Below, in pieces: positions 22,809 through 33,420 of a DNA stretch of 64,000 nucleotides. How positions within the stretch are numbered: position 1 is the stretch's first letter; the number at the start of each line of letters is the position of its first letter. Under the pieces are notes generated by a model. It saw only the letters and a list, made by a program, of their open reading frames with translations. It did not search any database and was not told the origin of the DNA. The stretch is taken from assembly GCF_007830255.1 (NCBI RefSeq), contig NZ_VLKG01000009.1, forward strand, positions 41,712 through 105,711. Reading direction: 5' to 3'. Position numbers and translations under genes: made by a program. Source of the stretch: Azomonas agilis (GTDB lineage Bacteria; Pseudomonadota; Gammaproteobacteria; Pseudomonadales; Pseudomonadaceae).

Positions 22809-24677
22809 ATGTCCGGTTCGATCCCTCAGTCTTTTATTCATGACCTGCTAAATCGAGTAGATTTGGTTGGGTTGATTGGTGAGCGCATCACGCTGAAGAA
22901 AAGTGGGAAAAATCACTTAGCGTGCTGTCCCTTCCATGATGACCGTTCCCCTTCGTTTAGCGTTAGTTCTGAGCGTCAGCGTTATCACTGTTTTGGTTGT
23001 GGAGCGAAGGGAGACGCTATTGATTTTTTGGTGAACCATGACCGATTGGACTTTCGTCAGGCTGTTGAGGAGTTAGCCCATCGTGTGGGTGTAGACATAC
23101 CCTCTGAGGCCAGAGGCTCTGAGGGAATAATAGAGCCTAAGACACCGCTCTATAACCTGTTAGCAGATGCAGCGCTCTGGTATCAACAGGCCTTAAAAGA
23201 GCATCCCAAGCGCCAATTAGCGATTGATTATCTGAAGGGGCGGGGGCTATCTGGTGCCATTGCCCGCGATTTTGCCTTAGGGTTTGCACCGCCCGGTTGG
23301 GATCACCTGATTCAGGCATTGGGAACGGATAACGATCAGCAGCGCTTGATGTTGGATGCGGGCTTGATCCTTGAGAATGCTGAAACCGGACGGCGCTATG
23401 ATCGGTTTCGGGATCGGATTGTATTTCCGATTCGAGATCAGCGAGGACGGGTGATCGCTTTTGGCGGTCGTGTTTTAGGTGATGACAAACCCAAATACCT
23501 GAACTCTCCTGAGAGCCCTGTCTTTCACAAAGGCCACGAGCTGTATGGTCTGTATGAGGCGCGGCGCTTCAACCGTGATCTAACAGAAATCATGGTGGTG
23601 GAAGGCTACATGGATGTCATCGCCTTGGCCCAACAAGGGTTACGCAATGCGGTAGCGGTGCTGGGAACAGCCACCACGGGCAAGCATATTCAGTGTTTAT
23701 TTCGCACAGTGCCCAACATTCTATTCTGTTTTGATGGCGATGCAGCAGGACGTGAGGCGGCGTGGCGTGCTTTGGAAGCGGCACTGCCTCATCTTGAGGA
23801 TGGTCGTCGCGTGCGTTTTTTGTTTTTGCCTGAGGGAGAAGACCCTGATTCCTTGGTGCGGCAAGAGGGTGTAGAAGTCTTTCTTGCGCGCATTCAGCAG
23901 CAGGCGCAAACCTTGGTTGAGTATTGCTTCAAAAAGCTGGCCGAGGATGTGGACTTATCTCTGCCAGAAGACAGGGCTCGCTATCAAAAACTGCTGACTC
24001 CGTTAATCGAGCAGGTGCCGGGGCCGTACCTACAAGAACTGATGCGGCAGCGACTGACTGAGCTGACGGGCTTATCGGCTCCGTCTAAATCTGACATCAG
24101 CGGGTCAACCTCTGCGCCTGCGCCATCAAATCCTGTTTCTGTTGCAGAGCTAACAAACGCCGCTGATCGACAAAGTTCAACTTCTGTTGTGACCTCTAAG
24201 GCAGGATATGCGTCTAAAAAGACAGATTCGCCCATCCGAATTGCTTTGTGTACGCTGTTGTATCGGCCAGAATTGGCTCAACGAGTGGGCGCCATTGACT
24301 GCTTAGAGGATTTAGACACGGATCCTGATACTCAGTTACTGAGTCAGCTGCTCCGCTGGTTGGGGAGTACACCCCACCTAAAGCCTGTACAGTTATTAGC
24401 TCGATGCCACGGAACGGAACAAGGACATCACCTCATCAGTCTGCTAGAGCAAGAGTGGCTGATTGCTGAGGATAACCTTGAACAACAATTTTTTGACACT
24501 ATAAATAATCTGATCGTCCGACAACACGAGCGCAGCCTTGATGCCTTGTTGCGCAAAGCTCGTGAGACTGAATTGGGCATTGAAGAAAAAGACCGTCTGC
24601 GTCATCTGTGTCATCTGGTACAACGCAGTGCGTCTGAGGGTTCTGCAACAGCATCTGGTGCGAATAGAGAATTATAA
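22809..24677 (+). CDS. dnaG: DNA primase DnaG
   Basis: A 622-residue primase. The N-terminal CHC2 zinc finger is seen in ACCPFHDDRSPSFSVS and YHCFGCGAKGDAIDFL. The RNA polymerase core follows with the TOPRIM motifs MVVEGYMDVIALAQQG and LFCFDGDAAGREAAWRAL. The C-terminal helicase-binding domain begins around residue 480, after a Ser/Thr/Ala-rich linker (about 415-465). The start at 22809 lies 28 bp after the terminator hairpin. It is followed by rpoD. Confidence 0.95.
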   Translation: MSGSIPQSFIHDLLNRVDLVGLIGERITLKKSGKNHLACCPFHDDRSPSFSVSSERQRYHCFGCGAKGDAIDFLVNHDRLDFRQAVEELAHRVGVDIPSEARGSEGIIEPKTPLYNLLADAALWYQQALKEHPKRQLAIDYLKGRGLSGAIARDFALGFAPPGWDHLIQALGTDNDQQRLMLDAGLILENAETGRRYDRFRDRIVFPIRDQRGRVIAFGGRVLGDDKPKYLNSPESPVFHKGHELYGLYEARRFNRDLTEIMVVEGYMDVIALAQQGLRNAVAVLGTATTGKHIQCLFRTVPNILFCFDGDAAGREAAWRALEAALPHLEDGRRVRFLFLPEGEDPDSLVRQEGVEVFLARIQQQAQTLVEYCFKKLAEDVDLSLPEDRARYQKLLTPLIEQVPGPYLQELMRQRLTELTGLSAPSKSDISGSTSAPAPSNPVSVAELTNAADRQSSTSVVTSKAGYASKKTDSPIRIALCTLLYRPELAQRVGAIDCLEDLDTDPDTQLLSQLLRWLGSTPHLKPVQLLARCHGTEQGHHLISLLEQEWLIAEDNLEQQFFDTINNLIVRQHERSLDALLRKARETELGIEEKDRLRHLCHLVQRSASEGSATASGANREL

Positions 24678-24732
24678 GCTATAATTTCAAGCTTATGTTC
24701 GGCCCGCCAGACTATACAGTGGATAGGGTTTT

Positions 24733-26595
24733 ATGTCCGGAAAAGCGCAACAGCAATCCCGTCTTAAAGAGTTGATTCAGCGTGGCCGTGAGCAAGGCTA
24801 CCTGACTTACGCTGAAGTCAACGACCACTTGCCTGAGGATATCTCCGATCCGGAGCAGGTGGAAGACATTATTCGCATGATTAATGACATGGGTATCAAT
24901 GTATTCGAGGTTGCCCCGGATGCTGATGCTCTGCTTTTGTCTGAGGCGGAAACCGATGAAGCCGCAGCTGAAGAGGCTGCCGCTGCTTTAGCTGCGGTTG
25001 AAACCGATATTGGCCGCACTACAGACCCAGTGCGGATGTACATGCGGGAAATGGGGACTGTTGAGCTGCTGACCCGTGAAGGCGAAATTGAAATCGCCAA
25101 ACGCATCGAAGAAGGCATTCGTGAGGTGATGGGCGCAGTAGCCCATTTTCCAGGTAGCGTAGCCACTATTTTGTCTGAGTATGAGCGTGTCGTGAGTGAA
25201 AGCGGCCGTTTATCCGACGTACTCAGTGGCTATATTGATCCCGATGACGATGGCGCCGCAGTGGAGGCTGAGATTGAGCCTGTGCTGCAAGCGTCCACCG
25301 CTAAAGCCGTTGTCGATGATGATAAAGACGAGGATGAGGACGAAGAGGGTAGTGACTCTGAGGATGACGAAGAGGGCGATGGTGGCCCCGATCCTGAAAT
25401 AGCGCGTCAACGCTTCACTGCTGTTGCCGATCAATTGGCTCTGACAACCGCTGTGCTGGAACAGCACGGTCGTGATAGCGCTAAAGGGATTGCAGCCTTA
25501 GAAGCCTTAGCCGAGCTGTTTATGCCCATCAAGCTGGTGCCGCGCCAGTATGATTTGTTGGTAGACCGGGTTCGTAGTGCGTTAAACCAAGTGCGTCAGC
25601 AAGAGCGGGCCATCATGCAATTATGTGTGCGTGATGCGCGGATGCCGCGTGCCGACTTCTTAAGTAAGTTCCCTGGCGAAGAAACCAATCTGGCTTGGCC
25701 TGAAAGCTTGGCCTCGGGTAAAACCAAGTACGCTGAAGCTATAGCTCGTTACAAAGACGCTATCATCGCTTGCCAACAAAAGCTGGTGGATTTACAGCAG
25801 GAAATTGGTTTATCCATTGCTGAAATCAAAGAAATCAACCGCCGTATGTCCATTGGTGAAGCCAAAGCACGGCGCGCCAAGAAAGAGATGGTGGAGGCTA
25901 ACCTACGCTTGGTGATTTCTATTGCTAAGAAGTACACCAACCGTGGTCTGCAATTCTTGGATTTGATCCAAGAAGGCAATATTGGTTTGATGAAAGCGGT
26001 AGATAAGTTTGAATACCGTCGTGGTTATAAGTTCTCTACCTACGCCACTTGGTGGATTCGTCAAGCTATTACGCGCTCGATTGCGGATCAGGCCCGCACC
26101 ATTCGTATTCCTGTACATATGATTGAGACCATTAACAAACTCAATCGTATTTCTCGGCAAATGCTTCAGGAGATGGGCCGCGAGCCTACGCCCGAAGAGC
26201 TGGGTGAGCGTATGGAGATGCCGGAGGATAAAATCCGTAAGGTGCTCAAAATCGCTAAAGAGCCCATCTCTATGGAAACCCCCATTGGTGACGATGAAGA
26301 CTCCCACTTGGGTGACTTTATTGAAGACTCCACCATGCAGTCTCCTATTGATGTGGCGACCGTAGAGAGTCTTAAAGAGGCCACTCGCGAGGTTTTATCG
26401 GGTCTTACCGCACGGGAAGCTAAAGTGCTGCGTATGCGTTTCGGTATCGACATGAATACCGACCACACCTTGGAAGAGGTAGGTAAGCAGTTCGACGTAA
26501 CCCGTGAGCGTATCCGTCAGATTGAGGCCAAGGCTTTGCGCAAACTACGACATCCTACCCGTAGTGAGCATCTGCGCTCTTTCCTCGACGAGTAA
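24733..26595 (+). CDS. rpoD: RNA polymerase primary sigma factor RpoD (sigma-70)
   Basis: A 620-residue group 1 sigma factor. Region 1.1 is at the N-terminus, region 1.2 at [17 protein letters not shown], and an acidic non-conserved stretch ([20 protein letters not shown], about residues 196-220) follows. Region 2 ([37 protein letters not shown]) binds the -10 box. Region 4 ([20 protein letters not shown]) binds the -35 box. It ends with the conserved [14 protein letters not shown]. It is the last gene of the macromolecular-synthesis operon. Confidence 0.97.
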   Translation: MSGKAQQQSRLKELIQRGREQGYLTYAEVNDHLPEDISDPEQVEDIIRMINDMGINVFEVAPDADALLLSEAETDEAAAEEAAAALAAVETDIGRTTDPVRMYMREMGTVELLTREGEIEIAKRIEEGIREVMGAVAHFPGSVATILSEYERVVSESGRLSDVLSGYIDPDDDGAAVEAEIEPVLQASTAKAVVDDDKDEDEDEEGSDSEDDEEGDGGPDPEIARQRFTAVADQLALTTAVLEQHGRDSAKGIAALEALAELFMPIKLVPRQYDLLVDRVRSALNQVRQQERAIMQLCVRDARMPRADFLSKFPGEETNLAWPESLASGKTKYAEAIARYKDAIIACQQKLVDLQQEIGLSIAEIKEINRRMSIGEAKARRAKKEMVEANLRLVISIAKKYTNRGLQFLDLIQEGNIGLMKAVDKFEYRRGYKFSTYATWWIRQAITRSIADQARTIRIPVHMIETINKLNRISRQMLQEMGREPTPEELGERMEMPEDKIRKVLKIAKEPISMETPIGDDEDSHLGDFIEDSTMQSPIDVATVESLKEATREVLSGLTAREAKVLRMRFGIDMNTDHTLEEVGKQFDVTRERIRQIEAKALRKLRHPTRSEHLRSFLDE

Positions 26596-26608
26596 TCTTC
26601 CTCTCTCC

Positions 26609-26637
26609 GTCAGTACCCGGTATGCACCGGGACTGAC
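26609..26637 (+). terminator. Hairpin after rpoD
   Basis: GTCAGTACCCGGT pairs with ACCGGGACTGAC around the loop ATGC, with one bulged A. The stem is stable but no T-run follows, so it may act as an imperfect terminator or as a 3' stabiliser of the rpoD message. Confidence 0.6.
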
Positions 26638-26699
26638 CGGCACTGAATCAGGTACTTGCGGTATGATGCCACTCTTTTCCTTTGAGTGGATTCAGGGCT

Positions 26700-27593
26700 A
26701 TGACTATCCAGTATCCCACCATTGCTGAGTGTGTCGGTCGCACTCCTTTGGTTCGTTTGCAGCGTTTGCCGGGTAACACCACCAATACTGTGCTGGTTAA
26801 GCTGGAGGGGAATAATCCTGCTGGCTCCGTTAAAGACCGTCCTGCTTTATCCATGATTACCCGTGCTGAGCTGCGAGGAGATATCCAAGCCGGCGATACC
26901 TTGATTGAGGCTACTTCGGGGAATACGGGGATTGCCTTGGCAATGGCCGCTGCTATTCGAGGCTATCGGATGATTTTGATTATGCCCGACAACTCCACCG
27001 CCGAACGCAAGGCGGCTATGACAGCCTATGGAGCAGAGCTGATTTTGGTCAGCAAAGAAGAGGGCATGGAGGGGGCGCGGGATTTAGCCCTCAGTATGCA
27101 GGCCGCCGGTAAAGGGAAGGTACTGGATCAGTTTGCCAATGGCGATAACCCAGAAGCTCATTATCAGGGCACAGGCCCGGAAATTTGGGAGCAAACCGGT
27201 GGAACCATCACCCATTTTGTCAGTTCTATGGGCACAACGGGCACCATTATGGGTGTCTCGCGTTATTTGAAAGAACAAAATCCGAGTGTACAGATTGTGG
27301 GGTTGCAGCCTATGGAGGGCGCTTCTATTCCTGGAATCCGACGTTGGCCGGAAGAGTATTTACCTAAAATCTATCAGGCTCAGCGTGTCGATCAGATCGT
27401 AGATATGTCCCAAGGAGAAGCTGAAGAGACCATGCGCCGCTTGGCTCGGGAAGAGGGGATTTTTTGCGGAGTATCCTCAGGTGGTGCTGTAGCGGCTGCC
27501 TTGAATCTTTCTCGGGAGCTAGAGCACGCGGTGATTGTGGCCATTATTTGTGATCGAGGCGACCGCTACCTCTCTACAGGTGTATTTGGCTAA
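26700..27593 (+). CDS. cysM: Cysteine synthase B CysM
   Basis: A 297-residue PLP enzyme that makes cysteine or S-sulfocysteine from O-acetylserine. NNPAGSVKDRPALSMI has the PLP lysine, EATSGNTGIALAMAAAIRGY is the substrate loop and GTTGTIMGVSRYL the phosphate-binding loop. The CysM-type feature GLQPMEGASIPGIRRWPEEY is present. The ATG at 26700 opens the canonical MTIQYPTIAECVGRTPLVRL. The stop overlaps the rlmD start by one base (TAATG). Confidence 0.93.
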   Translation: MTIQYPTIAECVGRTPLVRLQRLPGNTTNTVLVKLEGNNPAGSVKDRPALSMITRAELRGDIQAGDTLIEATSGNTGIALAMAAAIRGYRMILIMPDNSTAERKAAMTAYGAELILVSKEEGMEGARDLALSMQAAGKGKVLDQFANGDNPEAHYQGTGPEIWEQTGGTITHFVSSMGTTGTIMGVSRYLKEQNPSVQIVGLQPMEGASIPGIRRWPEEYLPKIYQAQRVDQIVDMSQGEAEETMRRLAREEGIFCGVSSGGAVAAALNLSRELEHAVIVAIICDRGDRYLSTGVFG

Positions 27594-28948
27594 TGGCCAA
27601 GCGAAGTTCAGGACTGCGTTTCCAATCAACGGCAGGTATTCCCTCTAAGACTGTACCCGTTGGCAAGCGCCAACGAGTGCAGATTGAGCGGCTATCCCAT
27701 GACGGGCGAGGTATTGCCTTTTTGGGGGAGGCAACTTGGTTTGTGATTAATGCCTTGCCGGGAGAGGAAGTTGAAGCTCGGGTGTTATCTGCCCGGGCTA
27801 AGGTGGTTGATGCCCGTGCAGAGCGCTGGTTTTCCACGCATCCAGATCGGCAGACTCCCGCCTGTTCCCATGCAGATCGCTGCGGTGGTTGTACCGTACA
27901 GCATGTGTCAGCGGCCCAGCAGCTTCAGCTAAAACAGCAGGTATTGGCGGAGCAGCTTCAGCGAGCGGGTTTAGAGCCTGAGTTTTGGGCAGCCCCTTTA
28001 TCAAGTCCTACTTGGGCTTATCGGCGGCGGGCTCGTTTGGCTGTGCGTTGGGATCATCAAGCTCAGCAGATGCGTTTAGGTTTTCGGGCGGCGGCCAGTC
28101 AGGAGATTGTTTCTATCCAAGAATGCCCGGTGCTGGTGCAGGAGTTACAAGCACTGATTAAGCCTTTGCAGGAGTTGGTCAGTAGCTTAGAGCGTCCTAA
28201 GGCTTTAGGGCACCTAGAGCTGTTTAGTGGTAATGAGCCCGCACTGTTACTGCGCTTGACCGCGCCGCTTGGTGACGAAGATCAGAAACGTTGGCAAAAC
28301 TTTGCCCAAGCCCACCGGGCTCAACTTTGGATACAAACTCAAGCCGAACCCAGCTTAGTCTATGCGACTCAGCCGTTAAGCTATGCTTTACCTCAATGGA
28401 ATTTGCAGTTGAATTGTCGGCCCTGTGATTTTGTGCAGGTTAACGCTTGGGTTAACGAAGCTATGATTAACCAAGCCTTAGACTGGTTAGCTTTGGACAC
28501 TGGGGCCGTTGTTTTGGATTTATTTTGCGGCTTAGGAAATTTCTCACTGCCTTTTGCACGTCAAGGAGCGACCGTGTTAGGTATTGAAGGGGTAGCACCT
28601 ATGGTAGAGCAGGCCAGTAAAAATGCGGCACATAATAAGCTGGCTTCAGTGTGTTTCCAGCAGGCGGATTTGAATAACCCAGATGAGTTAACCCGCTTGT
28701 TAGCCATACAGCAACCCCGTGCCGTGTTATTAGATCCCCCGCGTGAAGGTGCTTATGCGGTAGTTTCCCAATTTAAAAGGCTCCATGTGCCGCAGATTTT
28801 GTATGTGTCCTGTAATCCCTCCACTTTGGCGCGTGATGCGGTTCAATTGCAGCAGGCGGGTTACTGTTTAAAGCGTGCAGGCGTATTGGATATGTTTCCC
28901 CAGACGGCCCATGTAGAAGCAATGGCATTATTTGAGCGTGCAGATTGA
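27593..28948 (+). CDS. rlmD: 23S rRNA m5U1939 methyltransferase RlmD
   Basis: A 451-residue SAM- and FeS-dependent rRNA methyltransferase (formerly RumA). The TRAM domain is at the N-terminus (RVQIERLSHDGRGIAFLGEA). The 4Fe-4S cysteines lie in ACSHADRCGGCTVQHVS, with a later cysteine in the ECPVL stretch. The SAM motif is VVLDLFCGLGNFSLPFA. The catalytic cysteine lies in LYVSCNPSTLARDAVQL. It is coupled to cysM and followed by relA after 59 bp. Confidence 0.93.
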   Translation: MAKRSSGLRFQSTAGIPSKTVPVGKRQRVQIERLSHDGRGIAFLGEATWFVINALPGEEVEARVLSARAKVVDARAERWFSTHPDRQTPACSHADRCGGCTVQHVSAAQQLQLKQQVLAEQLQRAGLEPEFWAAPLSSPTWAYRRRARLAVRWDHQAQQMRLGFRAAASQEIVSIQECPVLVQELQALIKPLQELVSSLERPKALGHLELFSGNEPALLLRLTAPLGDEDQKRWQNFAQAHRAQLWIQTQAEPSLVYATQPLSYALPQWNLQLNCRPCDFVQVNAWVNEAMINQALDWLALDTGAVVLDLFCGLGNFSLPFARQGATVLGIEGVAPMVEQASKNAAHNKLASVCFQQADLNNPDELTRLLAIQQPRAVLLDPPREGAYAVVSQFKRLHVPQILYVSCNPSTLARDAVQLQQAGYCLKRAGVLDMFPQTAHVEAMALFERAD

Positions 28949-29007
28949 GTCTAAACCCAAATGGACTAAGACCTAACTAGGGCACGCATGTAAAAAGGAA
29001 GACGAGG

Positions 29008-31254
29008 ATGGTACAGGTTAGATCGCCTCAACCGGTCAAGACCGATGGCAGCATCGACCTAGATCGCTGGTTGGATCATGTGCTTGCCATTGATTCAGCC
29101 CTGAATCGACAAGCATTGAAGGAAGCCTGTGAGCGCGCACGTCAAGCCGATATCTTGATACCCCATCAAGATGAGGAAGCCCCTCAGGTACCTAGCCATG
29201 TAATCGGGCTGGAAATTGCTGAAATATTGGCTGATCTCAAGCTAGATCAAGACAGCCTAGTAGCAGCGGTACTCTATCGCGGGGTTCGAGAGGGCAAGAT
29301 TAAGCTCACTGAGGTGCGTCATCAGTTTGGAGCGGTAGTTGCCAAATTGATTGAAGGCGTACTGCGCATGGCCGCCATCAGCGACAGCCTTAATCCCCGT
29401 GAGTCTATGGTGCTCAGCGCCCAAACTCAGGTGGAAAACCTGCGCAAAATGCTGGTCGCTATGGTAGATGACGTGCGCGTAGCACTGATTAAACTGGCGG
29501 AGCGTACCTGTGCCATCCGTGCGGTAAAAAATGCAAACGAAGGGAGACGGCAACGGGTCGCCCGTGAAGTCTTTGACATCTATGCGCCCTTGGCTCATCG
29601 CTTGGGGATTGGCCATATCAAGTGGGAGCTGGAGGATTTGTCCTTCCGCTACCTAGAGCCTGAGCAATACAAGCAAATCGCCCAACTACTGCATGAGCGG
29701 CGGGTCGATCGTGAGCAGTACATCACCACCGTGGTGCAGCAGCTTAGGGAAGCTTTGAGTGATACCCAGATCAAAGCCGAAGTTAAAGGACGTGCCAAAC
29801 ACATTTATTCCATCTGGCGCAAAATGCAGAAAAAAGGTCTGCAATTTAGCCAAATTTACGATGTGCGCGCGGTTCGGGTTTTGGTTCCAGAGGTGCGCGA
29901 CTGCTACACCGCGTTAGGTATTGTGCATACCCTGTGGCGGCATATTCCCAAGGAATTCGATGACTACATCGCCAACCCTAAGGAAAATGGTTACCGCTCC
30001 TTGCATACTGCCGTAATTGGCCCTGAAGGCAAGGTATTGGAGGTGCAGATTCGTACCAGTGCCATGCACGAAGAGGCTGAGCTGGGTGTTTGTGCTCATT
30101 GGAAATACAAAGGCACGGACGTAAACAGCACCTCAAGCCACTATGAGGAAAAAATCTCTTGGCTGCGGCAAGTCTTGGAGTGGCACGAAGAGCTTGGAGA
30201 CATCGGTGGGCTGGCGGAGCAACTGCGGGTCGATATTGAGCCGGATCGCGTTTACGTCTTTACTCCAGATGGCCATGTGATTGACCTACCAAAAAACGCT
30301 ACCCCCTTAGATTTTGCCTACCGTGTGCATACGGAAATAGGTCATGCTTGCCGTGGTGCTAAGATCAACGGCCGCATTGTGCCTTTAAACTACAGCCTAC
30401 AAACAGGTGAGCAGGTTGAGGTCATCACCAGCAAACAGGGCACGCCGAGCCGTGATTGGTTGAATCCCAATTTAGGCTACGTCACCACCTCGCGGGCGCG
30501 GGCTAAGATTGTTCACTGGTTTAAACTGCAAGCGCGTGATCAAAATGTAATTGCGGGCAAAGCCATGTTAGAGCGGGAATTGGCCCGTCTGGATTTACCG
30601 CCCGTCAATTACGAACTCTTGGCTGAAAGGGTAAACCTTAAAACTGCCGAAGATATGTTCGCCGCCCTCGGGGCGACCGATCTGCGTCTGAATCAGGTGG
30701 TGCATCAAGCGCAACAATTGGTAGAGCCTGAGCGCGACTCCGATAACTTTGAACTGATTCCGCGCAAAACCCCAACGCCTCGGGTAGGGAAGCGGGATGA
30801 TGTACAGATCCAAGGGGTTGGCAACCTGATGACGCAGATTGCAGGCTGCTGCCATCCCTTGCCCGGTGATCCCATCATTGGCTACATCACTCAGGGGCGC
30901 GGGGTCAGTATTCACCGGCAAGATTGCGCCAATGCACTACAGTTGGCCAGCCGCGAGCCTGAGCGCATCATTCAAGTAAGCTGGGGGCCAGAACCGGAGA
31001 AAACTTATCCGGTGGAAATCTTCATTCATGCATACGACCGAGCAGGCTTGCTGCGGGATATCTCCCAAGTATTGCTGAATGAAAAAATCAACGTGATTTC
31101 GGTGAATACTCAGTCCAATAAAGAAGACAGCACGGCCCATATGTCTTTGACCATTGAGATTCCTAGTTTGGACGCTCTGGGCCGCTTATTAGGGCGTATT
31201 TCTCAGCTTCCGAATATTATCGAGGCTCGGCGGCGGCACCGCATTACCTCCTGA
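29008..31254 (+). CDS. relA: (p)ppGpp synthetase RelA
   Basis: A 748-residue ribosome-associated long RSH protein. The N-terminal hydrolase domain lacks the HD pair (LVAAVLYRGVREGKIKLTE), so it is a synthetase only, like E. coli RelA. The synthetase domain is intact (GRAKHIYSIWRKMQKKG, EFDDYIANPKENGYRSLHTA, EVQIRTSAMHEEAELGVCAH). TGS (VYVFTPDGHVIDLPKNATPL), the zinc-finger-like CCHPLPGDPIIGYITQGRGV, and a C-terminal ACT domain follow. It belongs to the cysM-rlmD-relA run; mazG, which often comes next, is 12 kb away here. Confidence 0.95.
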   Translation: MVQVRSPQPVKTDGSIDLDRWLDHVLAIDSALNRQALKEACERARQADILIPHQDEEAPQVPSHVIGLEIAEILADLKLDQDSLVAAVLYRGVREGKIKLTEVRHQFGAVVAKLIEGVLRMAAISDSLNPRESMVLSAQTQVENLRKMLVAMVDDVRVALIKLAERTCAIRAVKNANEGRRQRVAREVFDIYAPLAHRLGIGHIKWELEDLSFRYLEPEQYKQIAQLLHERRVDREQYITTVVQQLREALSDTQIKAEVKGRAKHIYSIWRKMQKKGLQFSQIYDVRAVRVLVPEVRDCYTALGIVHTLWRHIPKEFDDYIANPKENGYRSLHTAVIGPEGKVLEVQIRTSAMHEEAELGVCAHWKYKGTDVNSTSSHYEEKISWLRQVLEWHEELGDIGGLAEQLRVDIEPDRVYVFTPDGHVIDLPKNATPLDFAYRVHTEIGHACRGAKINGRIVPLNYSLQTGEQVEVITSKQGTPSRDWLNPNLGYVTTSRARAKIVHWFKLQARDQNVIAGKAMLERELARLDLPPVNYELLAERVNLKTAEDMFAALGATDLRLNQVVHQAQQLVEPERDSDNFELIPRKTPTPRVGKRDDVQIQGVGNLMTQIAGCCHPLPGDPIIGYITQGRGVSIHRQDCANALQLASREPERIIQVSWGPEPEKTYPVEIFIHAYDRAGLLRDISQVLLNEKINVISVNTQSNKEDSTAHMSLTIEIPSLDALGRLLGRISQLPNIIEARRRHRITS

Positions 31255-31259
31255 TTGAT

Positions 31260-31296
31260 AGGGGCTGCTCTGTAAATTTTGTACAGAACAGCCCCT
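31260..31296 (+). terminator. Hairpin after relA
   Basis: AGGGGCTG and TCTGTA pair with TACAGA and CAGCCCCT across a 7-nt loop, with one internal mismatch. It lies 6 bp after the relA stop. There is no clear T-run after it, so termination is likely but not certain. Confidence 0.65.
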
Positions 31297-31371
31297 ATAG
31301 AGAGCCTTCGGGAAGTCAGAGTGTTTTCTTGTTTGGAATTAAAATAGAATCTTTTTCATTTGTGGTGTGTT

Positions 31372-32097
31372 ATGCAGCCTTACCATGAACAGCAGATTCT
31401 AGCTATTGAGGATGATGCCTTACTGGGTCAGCACCTGAGTCAGCATTTAACGCAGCGTGGATTTAACGTAACCCTGTGCCGCGACGGTCAAAAAGGTTTG
31501 CAGTGGGCTTGCCAACAAAATTTTGACTTGATTTTGTTGGATATTTTACTGCCTAACTTAGATGGCTTGGAGTTGTTGGGCCATTTGCGGCGCTCTTCGC
31601 ATCAGGTTCCCGTCATTTTGATTTCGGCTTTGGGGGACGAGCAAGCGCGTATTACCGGCTTTAGCTGCGGCGCTGATGACTACCTACCCAAGCCTTTTAG
31701 TATGAATGAGTTACAGGTTCGGGTTGAGGCCATTTTACGGCGGGTGGCCTATGAGCGTGGCATGCCTCCGGTGAGCTCTAACCAAAATCAATTGGCATTA
31801 CACTTTGACGAAGAGCAGGGTGATGTTCGCTTGCAGGATCAATGGGTAGGTTTAACTCCTACCGAGTACCGTTTGCTGGAAACCTTGACGCAACATCAAG
31901 GAGAAGTCCTTACCAAAGCCTTTTTATACCAGCACGTTTTGCGGCGGGGCTATGCTCAACATGATCGTAGTTTGGATATGCATATCAGTAATATCCGGCG
32001 CAAATTGATGCCGGTCGGTGGGCAAAAAATCAGGTTAGAAGCCGTATGGGGTCGAGGGTACGTATTAAACGTACAGGACAGCTTTGAATGTCGCTAA
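31372..32097 (+). CDS. pfeR: OmpR-family response regulator, PfeR-like
   Basis: A 241-residue response regulator. The receiver domain has the acidic pocket AIEDDALLG, the phosphoacceptor in LILLDILLPNLDGLEL and the lysine in ADDYLPKPFS. The C-terminal winged helix (VGLTPTEYRLLETLTQHQGE to AVWGRGYVLNV) binds DNA. It overlaps the histidine kinase start by ten bases, and two FepA-type receptors follow. By analogy with Pseudomonas PfeRS-PfeA it would switch on receptor expression when the siderophore is present. The symbol rests on that context, not on sequence alone. Confidence 0.75.
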   Translation: MQPYHEQQILAIEDDALLGQHLSQHLTQRGFNVTLCRDGQKGLQWACQQNFDLILLDILLPNLDGLELLGHLRRSSHQVPVILISALGDEQARITGFSCGADDYLPKPFSMNELQVRVEAILRRVAYERGMPPVSSNQNQLALHFDEEQGDVRLQDQWVGLTPTEYRLLETLTQHQGEVLTKAFLYQHVLRRGYAQHDRSLDMHISNIRRKLMPVGGQKIRLEAVWGRGYVLNVQDSFECR

Positions 32098-33419
32098 GTC
32101 GTTATTCGTTGCTATGGAAGTTAGCTGCGCTTTTGGTGATGTTTTGCTTATTGATTATTTCATTATCGGGGGCTTGGGTTGACCAAATTAGGTTAAAAAC
32201 GGCATTTCTTTCCGTTGAAGCAAAACAGGTATTAAGTATTTATGCGTTAGAAGCAGAACGTGCCGCATGGGCGGGTACTGTGGATTCCTTTTTAAAGCGC
32301 ATGCGAATGCGCGAGCAAGGCTTAATTATGGTGGTAGACAATCAGTTACAGCCTTTAAGTACCCCCCCTTTTCCAGAAGACCTGTACGACCGCCTCACCT
32401 CCATGCGTCAGCTTCATATGCCTATGAGTAGGCGATCTCCCATACCGCCTTTAATTGATGTGCCTTTCCCTAATGAGCAAGGGCATTTGGCCATTCAGCT
32501 TCCCGAGCGCTTTTTACCTTGGGAGTACCAAGATCTGATTGTGGTTGCGGTGCGCTATCTGCCTCCTGTGATATTGGCCTTATTGTTTGGTATTGGTCTG
32601 TATCAAGTGCTTATCGCTCCTTTGGCCAATCTGTCTCAGCAAGCCAATGCCTTGAAAGCCGGTCAATTGGGGCTTTCTTTAGATCCCAACATGGCAAGAC
32701 GGCAGGATGAATTGGGCGAGCTAGGGCGTGCCTTGCAACATATGGCGGATCGTTTGCAATCCTCCATTCTTCAGCAACGCCGATTGCTGCGGGATTTATC
32801 CCATGAATTACGCACCCCTTTAGGTCGTCTACAGGTTGCCTGTGAGATGCCGCTTAGTTTGGAGGAGTGGCGTACTCGAGTAGAACGCGAAATAGGGCTG
32901 ATGAGTTCGTTGGTCAATAGCACCTTAGAGCTGGCTTGGTTGGATACAGAACAGCCCAACTTTAGCTTAGAGCCCGTTAATGTTCCCGCCCTTTGGGATG
33001 TATTGTGTGAGGATGCCCGTTTTGAGTCCGGTTGGAGTTTGGAGCGCTTTCCCTGTGAGCTTCCAGCACATTGCAGCGTGCGCGCTAATTTGAACGGTCT
33101 TGCCAGAGCTTTGGAGAATATTTTGCGTAATGCTATTCGGCATTCGCCCGCTCAAGGCAAAGTGATGTTGGGTGGGCAGCGTATGGTAGACGGCCATTGG
33201 TTGCTGTGGATTGAGGATCAGGGGTCGGGTGTTCCAGAAGAGGATTTAGGAAAAATCTTTCAACCCTTTACCCGGCTGTGTGCCGATCGACCCGGCGGAG
33301 ATGGTTTTGGACTGGGGTTAGCCATCGCTAAACGCATGATTACACAGCAAGGAGGACGACTATGGGCAGAAAATACCTCATCGGGGTTGCGCCTTAATTT
33401 GGTTTTGCAAAGTGTATAG
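32088..33419 (+). CDS. pfeS: Sensor histidine kinase, PfeS-like
   Basis: A 443-residue inner-membrane kinase. TM1 is at about residues 9-27 (LWKLAALLVMFCLLIISLSG) and TM2 at about 145-170 (LIVVAVRYLPPVILALLFGI), with a sensor domain of about 115 residues between. A HAMP domain follows, then the H box LLRDLSHELRTPLGRLQVAC, the N box ENILRNAIRHSPAQG, and G boxes EDQGSGVPEEDLGKIFQPF and GDGFGLGLAIAKRM. The start overlaps the regulator gene. It probably senses a ferric siderophore signal in the periplasm; that role is inferred from its neighbours. Confidence 0.75.
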   Translation: MSLSRYSLLWKLAALLVMFCLLIISLSGAWVDQIRLKTAFLSVEAKQVLSIYALEAERAAWAGTVDSFLKRMRMREQGLIMVVDNQLQPLSTPPFPEDLYDRLTSMRQLHMPMSRRSPIPPLIDVPFPNEQGHLAIQLPERFLPWEYQDLIVVAVRYLPPVILALLFGIGLYQVLIAPLANLSQQANALKAGQLGLSLDPNMARRQDELGELGRALQHMADRLQSSILQQRRLLRDLSHELRTPLGRLQVACEMPLSLEEWRTRVEREIGLMSSLVNSTLELAWLDTEQPNFSLEPVNVPALWDVLCEDARFESGWSLERFPCELPAHCSVRANLNGLARALENILRNAIRHSPAQGKVMLGGQRMVDGHWLLWIEDQGSGVPEEDLGKIFQPFTRLCADRPGGDGFGLGLAIAKRMITQQGGRLWAENTSSGLRLNLVLQSV

Positions 33420-33420
33420 C